Below are positions 1-6,215 of a stretch of DNA of 6,215 nucleotides, one piece after another (position 1 is the stretch's first letter; the number at the start of each line of letters is the position of its first letter). Origin of the DNA: an uncultured Clostridia bacterium (GTDB taxonomy: Bacteria > Bacillota > Clostridia > HGM11514); NCBI GenBank assembly GCA_934489915.1, contig CAKSSZ010000092.1, positions 1 to 6,215 of the forward strand, in the 5' to 3' direction. The translations under genes were made by a program, and so were the position numbers. A model generated the notes under the pieces. The model ran no database searches. It had not been told where the DNA came from and saw nothing but the letters and a program-made list of their open reading frames with translations.

Positions 1-3000
1 ATATACATAGGCAACGCCGCCGGACATCCCGGCGCCGAAATTCCGGCCGGTTTTTCCTAAAATTGCAACCTTACCGCCGGTCATATATTCGCAGCCGTGG
101 TCGCCGATTCCTTCTACTACTGCGGTAATGCCGGAGTTACGCACACAGAACCGCTCGCCGGCAACGCCGCGGATATAGGCCTCTCCGTAAATGCCGCCGT
201 AGAAGGCAACGTTACCGATAATCACATTATCCTCCGGACGGAATATAGCGTCCTTGGGGGGGACTACAATAATTTTACCACCGGACAATCCCTTGCCGAT
301 ATAATCGTTGCTGTCTCCTTCTAAGCGGAGGGTCATGCCATATGCCAGAAATGCGCCGAAGCTTTGACCGGCAGATCCGACAAAGCTGAGCTGAACAGTA
401 TCCTCAGGCAAGCCCTGCTCTCCGTGTACCCGGGCAATTTCAGAGGAAACAATGGTTCCGGTGACACGGTCGATATTGCCGATTTCCAATTTTGCCTCCA
501 CGGGCTTTCCTTCATAAATTGCCGGGCGGCACAGCCGCAGCAGCGTGTTTTGATCTAATGTTTTTTCCAATTCATGATCCTGCGGTTGATTAAAGTACCG
601 TTCCGAATCGTTGGAGCAGATTTTTGGCTGGTAGAGCAAAGCGGACAAGTCCACCTGCCGTGCCTTCCAGTTTGCACGATCGGAGGAAAGGTGCTTTTGC
701 TTTAAAAATTCCACATGACCAATCATTTCATTGACGGATTTCACACCAATTTTGGCCATCCATTCCCGCAAATCCTGAGCAATAAAGCGCATGAAGTTTT
801 CTACATACTCCGGTTTTCCGCAAAAACGCTTGCGCAGCACCGGGTTTTGTGTCGCTACGCCCACAGGGCAGGTATCCAGATTACATACACGCATCATGAC
901 GCAGCCGATAGCGATCAGGGGACCGGTGGCAAAGCCGAATTCCTCCGCACCCAGCAGAGCCGCAACGGCAACATCTCTTCCCGTCAGCAGCTTTCCGTCT
1001 GTTTCGATGACGACCCGGTTTCTCAAATTGTTCATGAGCAGCGCCTGGTGCGTTTCTGCCACACCCAGCTCCCAGGGTAAACCGGCGTTCCGGACAGAGG
1101 TTCTTGCCGCAGCTCCTGTACCGCCGTCATAACCGGAGATCAGGATGACATCCGCCCGCCCTTTTGCTACGCCGACTGCAATGGTGCCTACGCCCGCTTC
1201 GGAAACAAGCTTTACACTGATGCGGGCGTCCCGATTGGCATTTTTCAAATCGTGAATCAGCTGTGCCAAATCCTCAATGGAATAAATATCATGGTGCGGG
1301 GGAGGAGAAATCAGGCTGACGCCCGGCGTGGAGTGTCTTGCCCGGGCAATCCAGGGATACACCTTTCCGCCGGGGAGGTGACCGCCCTCGCCGGGCTTTG
1401 CTCCCTGCGCCATCTTAATTTGAATTTCCTTTGCGTTATTCAGAAAATGAATGTGTACGCCAAACCGTCCCGACGCAACCTGCTTGATGGCAGAGGAGCG
1501 GGAATCCCCATTTTCATCCGGAATATATCGCTCCGGAATTTCGCCGCCTTCGCCGCTGTTGGACTTGCCGCCCAAACGGTTCATGGCAATGGCTAAGCAT
1601 TCGTGAGCCTCCTGGCTGATTGAGCCGTAAGACATGGCACCGGTTTTAAACCGCTTTACAATGCTTTCTACCGACTCTACCTGATCCAGCGCAATGGGTT
1701 TATCAATGGTTTGGATCTCCAACAGCCCACGAATGGTACATTCTTTTTCCTGGTGAGCGTTCATTTCTGCCGCATATTCCTTAAACAGTTGGTAATTACC
1801 GGTGCGGCAGGCAGTTTGCAGCTTGTAAATGGATTGCGGCTGGAACATGTGATATTCACCGTTTGCTCTCCACTTAAAATCCCCTGCGTTTTCCAGCGGT
1901 TTTGCTTGTGTGAGCGGATCAAAGGCGGTTTTGTGCCGCAGCAGTGCTTCCTGTTCAATATGACTTAACTCTATTCCGCCGATCCGGGTTGCAGTGCCGG
2001 TGAAAAACCGGTTGACCACTGATTCGTCAATTCCCAGCGCCTCAAAAATTTGTGCGCCCTGATAAGACTGCACCGTAGAAATGCCCATTTTGGAAGCAAT
2101 TTTCAATACGCCCTTGGTCAGTGCCTTTTTATAGTTTTCCACTGCCCGGTCGCAGGGCAGCTCAATTAAGCCCTGGCGGCACAGCTCTTCAATGGTTTCA
2201 TATGCCAGATAGGGGTTGATTGCGTTGCAGCCATAGCCCAGCAGCACAGCTGCATGGTGTACTTCTCTCGGTTCCCCGGATTCCAGCAGAATACTGACCT
2301 TTAACCGGGTTCCCCGACGGATCAGATGATGATGCAGCCCCGCCGTGATGAGCAGCGCCGGGATGGGCGCCTTGGTTTCATCCATGCCTTTATCGGATAA
2401 TATAATCAGGTTATATCCGTTTTCAATGGCGATATCAGCTGCGTCAAACACAGTGTCGCAGGCGTTTTCCAAATCACCCGGTTGCTTTGCATTAAACAAA
2501 ATGGGGAGAGTAATGGCTTTGTATCCGTCTTTTTGAATATTTCTCAGGTTATTCAATTCCTCATTGGTTAAAATGGGAGAGGCTGCCCGGATTCGTCTGC
2601 AATTGTCTGCTTTTTGCTCCAGTAAATTGCTTTCTCCACCCAACAGTATGGCGGTAGAGGTTACAATTTGTTCCCGAATGGCGTCAATCGGCGGGTTGGT
2701 GACCTGGGCAAACAGTTCCTTAAAGTACATATATAACAGCTGCGGCTTTTCGGATAATGCCGCCAGCGGTGCGTCAATGCCCATGGGGGCGATGGGGTCG
2801 TCCCCTTTTTCCGCCATTCCACGGAAGGTTCCTCCAAATTCCTCCCAGCTGTAGCCAAAGGCTTTCTGCTGGGTCAACAGAGGCAATGCCTGCGAGCCGT
2901 TATCCCGATGCTCAAACATTTCCTTCATTTCCTGGAAGTGCTTTCTCATTCTTGCTTTTCTGGATTTGTCGGCTCGGGTGGTGATTTCATCCACCAAATC

Positions 3001-4401
3001 GTTCCACACAACACCCGGGGCAAGCGGCCGGTCGGGGAGGGTGGAAAGCTCGGTCAGATTTTCGGAAATCCATTCCCGATAAGGACGCTTCGCTGCTGCA
3101 TTGGATTTTAACTCGTCATCTTCAATAATTTTTCCCTGTTTGGTATCAATCAGCAGCATTTTGCCGGGGTGTAGCCGCTCCTTCACCAAAATCTGATCTG
3201 CCGGCACGTCGAATACGCCGACCTCAGAGGACAGAACTACCGTATCATCCTTTGTAATATAATACCGGGCGGGGCGCAAGCCGTTCCGATCCAGTGTGGC
3301 GCCTACATAGCGGCCGTCGGTAAAGGCAATGGCGGCAGGGCCGTCCCACGCCTCAGTCATGCAGGAATGGTATTCATAAAAACTCCGTTTGTTTTCATCC
3401 AGCTGGGGATTGTTTTCCCACGGCTCCGGAATGGCCATCATGACTGCTTCCGGCAGAGAATAACCGGATAAGGTTAAAAATTGAATATAGTTGTCCAGCA
3501 TGGCGGAGTCGGAGCCGTCTTCATTGATAATCGGAATAATTTTTGCCAGATCGTCTCCGAATTCCTTGGAAACAAACATCTTTTCTCTTGCTTTTTCCCA
3601 GTTCACATTCCCTCGGATGGTGTTAATCTCCCCGTTATGAATCAGGTAGCGGTTGGGATGCGCCCGTTCCCAGCTGGGAAATGTGTTGGTACTGAACCGG
3701 GAATGAACCAGCGCAATTGCGGTTTTCATATCTACATCCTTCAGTTCCAGATAAAATTCACTTACCTGGTCGGGGGTCAGCATCCCCTTGTAGCAAATGG
3801 TACGGGAAGACAGACTGGCAAAGTAAAAATACCGGTCCGGTTCGGACGCCTGATAACGGATTTCCCGTTCTGCCCGCTTGCCGATGACAAACAGCTTCCG
3901 TTCAAAATCCAGCGGATCGGTAAGGGCCGCATTTTTTTGAATAAATACCTGGCAGATGTGGGGGCGTGCTTCCCGTGCAGTTTTCCCGATGCAGGGTGCA
4001 TACACAGGCACTTCCCGAACGCCTAAAAAGGTTTGTCCTTCCTGCTCGGTAATGGTTTTTACTTGCTCCAGACTTTTGGCGCGGGTGTCGGCATCTGGCG
4101 ATAAAAAGACCATACCCACGCCGTACTCTCCCTGTTCGGGCAGGGGAAAGCCTTCACTCTTGCAAACTTTTTTCATAAATTCGTGAGGCATTTGAATTAA
4201 AATGCCCGCTCCGTCGCCTGTGTCCGGCTCGCTGCCCACGCCGCCGCGGTGAGCCAGCTTTTTCAAAATGGTAATGGCTTCGGAAATCATCTTGTGAGAC
4301 TGGCGCCCCTTCATATTGCACAGCAGCCCAATGCCGCAGGCGTCATGCTCAAATTGCGGATCGTACATCCCCTGCTTTTGGGGTTCCCCATAATAACGCA
4401 T
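1..4401 (-). CDS. gltB: Glutamate synthase large (alpha) subunit, 3' end outside window
   Basis: This cytoplasmic iron-sulfur flavoenzyme subunit makes glutamate from glutamine and 2-oxoglutarate; the small subunit (GltD) normally supplies electrons from NAD(P)H. The frame is open for 1467 codons from ATG 4401, which sits 9 nt after AAGGAGG. Residues 1-21 look like a cleaved propeptide, giving Cys22 (HDACGIG) as the N-terminal nucleophile of the class II glutaminase domain (about 22-440). Further glutaminase motifs are VHSRFSTNTFPSW (from 232) and HNGEINT (255-261). A central domain (about 470-760) follows, then the FMN/synthase domain (about 800-1190) with NSGEGGE (948-954), KPGEGG (1002-1007) and GYDGGTG (1090-1096). 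Cys1167, Cys1173 and Cys1178, in MMRVCNLDTCPVGVATQNP context, have the spacing of the 3Fe-4S ligands. The GXGXG beta-helix domain is cut at GRNFGAGMSGGVAYVY. Family members are about 1500-1530 residues, so roughly 40-60 are missing. The gene is called gltA in Bacillus. No frameshift or missing key residue is seen. Confidence 0.98.
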   Translation of the reverse strand, partial: MRYYGEPQKQGMYDPQFEHDACGIGLLCNMKGRQSHKMISEAITILKKLAHRGGVGSEPDTGDGAGILIQMPHEFMKKVCKSEGFPLPEQGEYGVGMVFLSPDADTRAKSLEQVKTITEQEGQTFLGVREVPVYAPCIGKTAREARPHICQVFIQKNAALTDPLDFERKLFVIGKRAEREIRYQASEPDRYFYFASLSSRTICYKGMLTPDQVSEFYLELKDVDMKTAIALVHSRFSTNTFPSWERAHPNRYLIHNGEINTIRGNVNWEKAREKMFVSKEFGDDLAKIIPIINEDGSDSAMLDNYIQFLTLSGYSLPEAVMMAIPEPWENNPQLDENKRSFYEYHSCMTEAWDGPAAIAFTDGRYVGATLDRNGLRPARYYITKDDTVVLSSEVGVFDVPADQILVKERLHPGKMLLIDTKQGKIIEDDELKSNAAAKRPYREWISENLTELSTLPDRPLAPGVVWNDLVDEITTRADKSRKARMRKHFQEMKEMFEHRDNGSQALPLLTQQKAFGYSWEEFGGTFRGMAEKGDDPIAPMGIDAPLAALSEKPQLLYMYFKELFAQVTNPPIDAIREQIVTSTAILLGGESNLLEQKADNCRRIRAASPILTNEELNNLRNIQKDGYKAITLPILFNAKQPGDLENACDTVFDAADIAIENGYNLIILSDKGMDETKAPIPALLITAGLHHHLIRRGTRLKVSILLESGEPREVHHAAVLLGYGCNAINPYLAYETIEELCRQGLIELPCDRAVENYKKALTKGVLKIASKMGISTVQSYQGAQIFEALGIDESVVNRFFTGTATRIGGIELSHIEQEALLRHKTAFDPLTQAKPLENAGDFKWRANGEYHMFQPQSIYKLQTACRTGNYQLFKEYAAEMNAHQEKECTIRGLLEIQTIDKPIALDQVESVESIVKRFKTGAMSYGSISQEAHECLAIAMNRLGGKSNSGEGGEIPERYIPDENGDSRSSAIKQVASGRFGVHIHFLNNAKEIQIKMAQGAKPGEGGHLPGGKVYPWIARARHSTPGVSLISPPPHHDIYSIEDLAQLIHDLKNANRDARISVKLVSEAGVGTIAVGVAKGRADVILISGYDGGTGAAARTSVRNAGLPWELGVAETHQALLMNNLRNRVVIETDGKLLTGRDVAVAALLGAEEFGFATGPLIAIGCVMMRVCNLDTCPVGVATQNPVLRKRFCGKPEYVENFMRFIAQDLREWMAKIGVKSVNEMIGHVEFLKQKHLSSDRANWKARQVDLSALLYQPKICSNDSERYFNQPQDHELEKTLDQNTLLRLCRPAIYEGKPVEAKLEIGNIDRVTGTIVSSEIARVHGEQGLPEDTVQLSFVGSAGQSFGAFLAYGMTLRLEGDSNDYIGKGLSGGKIIVVPPKDAIFRPEDNVIIGNVAFYGGIYGEAYIRGVAGERFCVRNSGITAVVEGIGDHGCEYMTGGKVAILGKTGRNFGAGMSGGVAYVY

Positions 4402-4410
4402 TCCGGTTGA

Positions 4411-4417
4411 CCTCCTT
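4411..4417 (-). promoter_or_regulatory. Ribosome binding site of the glutamate synthase gene
   Basis: On the minus strand this reads AAGGAGG, a near-perfect complement of the 16S rRNA 3' end, 9 nt before ATG 4401. It fixes the start codon, because the protein from this ATG matches the family N-terminus and places the catalytic cysteine at residue 22. Confidence 0.9.
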
Positions 4418-4424
4418 ATTTTAA

Positions 4425-4438
4425 CCGCTGAAAAGCGG
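4425..4438 (-). other. Small hairpin in the gltB leader
   Basis: On the minus strand CCGCT and AGCGG form a 5-bp GC-rich stem around a TTTC loop, about 7 nt upstream of the Shine-Dalgarno sequence. It is followed by TTAAAATAAGG rather than a run of T, so it is not a convincing terminator. It could be a 5' stabilising stem-loop or a weak regulatory element. The inverted repeat is visible; any role is inference. Confidence 0.35.
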
Positions 4439-4470
4439 CGATTTCTGAATTTAGGATTCCCTGTTCTTTC

Positions 4471-4499
4471 ATTATACTACAAAAAAATTATTTTTTCAA
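4471..4499 (-). promoter_or_regulatory. Sigma-A type promoter for gltB
   Basis: On the minus strand the -35 box is TTGAAA (4499-4494, five of six consensus bases). A 17-nt spacer of optimal length follows, then a perfect -10 box TATAAT (4476-4471). The upstream region is very rich in A and T tracts and could act as an UP element. Transcription would start near 4463-4465, giving a leader of about 63 nt, too short for a T-box or most riboswitches. The promoter makes gltB a separate transcription unit from the CHR genes upstream. Confidence 0.85.
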
Positions 4500-4502
4500 G
4501 AG

Positions 4503-4517
4503 ATTTTTGCGAAAAAT
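4503..4517. promoter_or_regulatory. AT-rich inverted repeat just upstream of the gltB -35 box
   Basis: The arms ATTTTT (4503-4508) and AAAAAT (4512-4517) are a perfect 6-bp inverted repeat around GCG, ending 3 nt from the -35 box. The position suits an activator site: in Bacillus the LysR-type activator GltC binds just upstream of this gene's promoter. In such AT-rich DNA, however, a 6-bp A/T palindrome is easily expected by chance, and the site has not been matched to any known motif. Confidence 0.25.
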
Positions 4518-4631
4518 GAAAGATTTAATTTAGTTTCTTGCAAAAAGTAGAAAGAAAAGCAGCTTGAGCCGGATTTTTTGATGTTTTAAACAATATCATC
4601 CTGCATTTTTGTACGGATAAAGATGCTCCGA

Positions 4632-5201
4632 CTATCGAAATAGGAAGGCACCTAAAAAGCCGGAGACTAAAATCATAAAAATGGGAGTCGGTTTTTTATG
4701 AATCATTTTCACCGCAATCAAATGGATCAGCAAAAGCACGCCAAACAGCCGGATCCCTTTTCCATCCGGGTGAAGTCCGTCAGAGAGGCGGGTAAGACCC
4801 AAAAGAGTGCGGCAGCCCATGGTGAACCCGGTGGTGACAATCATGGTGATAATGCAAGGACGAATGCCCTTTAAAAAAGCGGTAACAACGGGATATTTCA
4901 AAACGTTTTGCAGCAGGGCAGCAATGATCAAAATAATGAGAAAAGAGGGCAAAATGACTCCTAATGTTGCCAAAAGCGCCCCGGGAACCCCGCCTTGAGA
5001 AGAACCAATGAAGGTCGCAATATTAATTGCCAAGGGGCCGGGGGTGGACTCGGAAACAGCAATAAAATTCATAAATTCCTGTTGGGTGAGCCAGCCATTC
5101 GCAAGCACTGTGTCCTGGATCAGAGCAATCATGCCATACCCCCCTCCAAAGGAGGTGGCGCCAATGAGAAAAAAGGAAAGGAACAGTTTTCCATAAATCA
5201 T
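4632..5201 (-). CDS. chrA: Chromate transporter family protein, short CHR subunit (second of pair)
   Basis: This is a 189-residue integral membrane protein of the CHR (chromate ion transporter) family, short single-domain type. Short CHR proteins usually occur as two adjacent genes whose products work together; the Bacillus YwrA/YwrB pair is the known example. The N-terminus carries the family motif FxxIGATSFGGGYGM (about residues 10-24). VSESTPGPLAIN follows near residue 50, then alternating hydrophobic segments to a short C-terminus ending FLGAFLFR. An open frame extends upstream to 5360, but its extra 53 residues are non-family sequence lying over the preceding gene. ATG 5201 is preferred because it has GGAGG 6 nt upstream and starts right at the family motif. 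It overlaps the preceding stop as ATGA, suggesting translational coupling. The true substrate (chromate, sulfate or another anion) is not shown by sequence. Confidence 0.92.
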   Translation of the reverse strand: MIYGKLFLSFFLIGATSFGGGYGMIALIQDTVLANGWLTQQEFMNFIAVSESTPGPLAINIATFIGSSQGGVPGALLATLGVILPSFLIILIIAALLQNVLKYPVVTAFLKGIRPCIITMIVTTGFTMGCRTLLGLTRLSDGLHPDGKGIRLFGVLLLIHLIAVKMIHKKPTPIFMILVSGFLGAFLFR

Positions 5202-5774
5202 AAGCTCCCTCCTTTTCTGTGCCGCAGCCGATTGATCTGATAGGCGGCAATTCCGGCGGCGCCGCAAATGAGGATGTAGAAGACAGAGGAAAAGGAGAAG
5301 GCAAACAAAGCGGAGCAAAGCATAACGGCGCTTACCAGGCAGAGGATTGTCCAATTCCATTTATTTTTTTCCATGGTTTTTACCATACGCAGTCCGGCGG
5401 AAAAGATCAAATAGACGACACATACCTGAATGCCCCGAAAAGAATTGTTTACCAGGGAAAGCTGCAAAAACTGATCTAACATAAGAGAAATGCAGTAGAT
5501 AATGATAAGGGAGGGAAGGGATACCGCAGTGGTAGCAATGGCAGCTCCCCTTACTCCGCCGATACGATAGCCCAAATAAGTTGCGCTGTTGATGGCAATG
5601 GGGCCGGGGGGTGGATTCGGAAATGGCTATCATGTCCAGAAATTCCTGGCGGGTTAGCCAATGCTTCCGGTCAATTAATTCATGCTCCAGCAATGCGAGC
5701 ATGGCATATCCTCCTCCAAATGTGAAGGCTCCAATTTTCAAAAAATCCCAAAATAATATTCCTACTTTTTTCAT
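5198..5774 (-). pseudogene. Chromate transporter family protein, short CHR subunit (first of pair), frameshifted
   Basis: ATG 5774 opens a typical short CHR protein: FLKIGAFTFGGGYAML (residues 11-26), then AISESTP near residue 50-56. There the frame is lost and continues as unrelated sequence to a stop at 5361, 137 residues in total. The family sequence resumes in another frame, contained in an open stretch 5575-5198 (LGYRIGGVRGAAIATTAV, hydrophobic segments, ending RLRHRKGGSL). Removing one base from the six-G run at 5606-5611 (C6 on the coding strand) joins the two as STPGPIAINSATYLGYRIGG, giving an intact 191-residue protein. The neighbouring paralogue has five at the same place. The start lies 5 nt after the preceding stop with no clear Shine-Dalgarno, and no in-frame alternative exists before TAG at 5790-5792. 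It may be a true pseudogene, a phase-variable or recoded gene, or a sequence error. Confidence 0.88.
5208..5212 (-). promoter_or_regulatory. Ribosome binding site of the second CHR gene, inside the first
   Basis: On the minus strand this reads GGAGG within AAAAGGAGGGAGCTTATGA, 6 nt before ATG 5201. It lies in the last codons of the first CHR gene and decides the start of the second. The ATGA overlap of stop and start is typical of translational coupling, though a site this strong could also recruit ribosomes independently. Confidence 0.85.
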
Positions 5775-5779
5775 ATCGT

Positions 5780-6215
5780 TTATTTGGTTCTAACCGTTTT
5801 GATCTTAGACCATGCGGAATATACCCGCTTGTAAGTTCCATTTACTTTTACAATCCGATAAGTCCGAATCCGTACATAATACTTCTTCTTTGACTTTAAT
5901 CTCTTCGCTTTAAAACTCTTCTTATCCGGTGCAAGCCGAACATTCTTTGCACCCTTCATGTTCTTTTTCGTCGAATAAGATATTTCATATCCATTGCAGA
6001 CCTTAGCAATACCCTTCCATCTAACCGTAAAGCCTTTCTTAGCATCCTTTATCTTAATAATCTGTGTCTTTCTAACGGCTTCTACTTCTGCAAGACTATC
6101 GTATTCTTCATAGTCACCTTCTTGTGCATCCTCTTCTTCCCAATCTTCATCCCAGTCCTCTGTGTTGATATCCTCCACATCAGAATATTGCGATGAATTG
6201 GCTGTCGTTTCACTT
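5780..6215 (-). CDS. Partial protein with acidic linker and C-terminal fibronectin-III-like domain (5' end outside window)
   Basis: 144 codons are visible, with the frame still open at the window edge. A GTG at 6178 could serve as a start, but no ribosome binding site supports it and the reading frame continues upstream, so this is most likely the C-terminal part of a longer protein. The first ~45 visible residues are a low-complexity, strongly acidic linker (DWDEDWEEED, DYEEYD). After it comes a lysine/arginine-rich module of about 90 residues with fibronectin-III landmarks: FTVRWKGI, GYEISYST, then KYYVRIRTY and YSAWSKIKTV just before the stop. Such modules are common at the ends of secreted or cell-surface proteins of Clostridia; the catalytic or binding part would lie upstream. 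Base composition is visibly more AT-rich than gltB. No specific function can be assigned. Confidence 0.8.
   Translation of the reverse strand, partial: SETTANSSQYSDVEDINTEDWDEDWEEEDAQEGDYEEYDSLAEVEAVRKTQIIKIKDAKKGFTVRWKGIAKVCNGYEISYSTKKNMKGAKNVRLAPDKKSFKAKRLKSKKKYYVRIRTYRIVKVNGTYKRVYSAWSKIKTVRTK

Noticed and set aside
715..1132. Overlapping plus-strand open frames of 113-121 codons
   Set aside because: They are opposite the conserved 3Fe-4S and FMN regions of gltB and show no protein-like features.
3481..4026. 181-codon plus-strand open frame antisense to gltB
   Set aside because: It lies wholly opposite the well-conserved glutaminase domain, has no recognisable protein motifs, and is a side effect of gltB codon use.
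4603..4626. Imperfect stem-loop just after the second CHR stop codon as a terminator
   Set aside because: The minus-strand stem has a C-A mismatch, is mostly A-T, and is followed by AGGATGATATTG rather than a T run.
5129..5155. Internal GGAGG plus ATG within the second CHR gene (also a palindrome CCTCCTTTGGAGG)
   Set aside because: It arises from codons for the conserved FGGGYGM motif. The first CHR gene has the same arrangement near 5700-5720, and starting there would delete the first helix.
5202..5360. N-terminal 53-residue extension of the second CHR gene
   Set aside because: The extension is arginine-rich, unlike the family N-terminus, and is the out-of-frame reading of the first CHR gene. 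ATG 5201 has a proper ribosome binding site.
1..6215. CRISPR arrays, tRNA or rRNA genes, insertion sequences, prophage or defence genes
   Set aside because: I looked for direct repeats, cloverleaf-like segments, transposase motifs and terminal inverted repeats and saw none. Nearly all of the window is explained by the four genes.

Overview
The window is a stretch of bacterial chromosome with all recognisable genes on the minus strand. Gene content and style point to an anaerobic Firmicute of the class Clostridia. The evidence is the strong AGGAGG ribosome binding sites, a textbook sigma-A promoter, an AT-rich spacer, a clostridial lysine-rich fibronectin-III-like surface module, and a short-chain chromate-transporter pair of the kind found in Bacillus and Clostridia. 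The species cannot be named from the sequence alone.

Layout in the direction of transcription (high to low coordinates): (1) 6215-5780, the C-terminal 144 codons of an unidentified, probably surface or secreted protein, with an acidic linker followed by a basic fibronectin-III-like domain. (2) 5774-5198, the first short CHR (chromate ion transporter family) gene, only 5 nt downstream and without a clear ribosome binding site. It is broken by a one-base expansion of a C/G homopolymer at 5606-5611. (3) 5201-4632, the second short CHR gene, intact, overlapping the first by 4 nt (ATGA). (4) 4631-4402, an AT-rich intergenic region with a near-consensus promoter, a small leader hairpin and a strong Shine-Dalgarno sequence. 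(5) 4401-1, the glutamate synthase large-subunit gene, open for 1467 codons and running off the window a few dozen codons before its expected end.

The glutamate synthase gene is a central nitrogen-assimilation gene with every expected motif: N-terminal nucleophile cysteine, FMN-domain glycine motifs, three cluster cysteines and the GXGXG helix. Its partner gltD would be expected just beyond base 1. The two CHR genes would normally form a heteromeric membrane transporter. As written, the first is frameshifted, so the pair is either inactive, phase-variable, rescued by recoding, or affected by a sequence error. Most of the window is ordinary. The frameshift and its translational context are the points worth checking.
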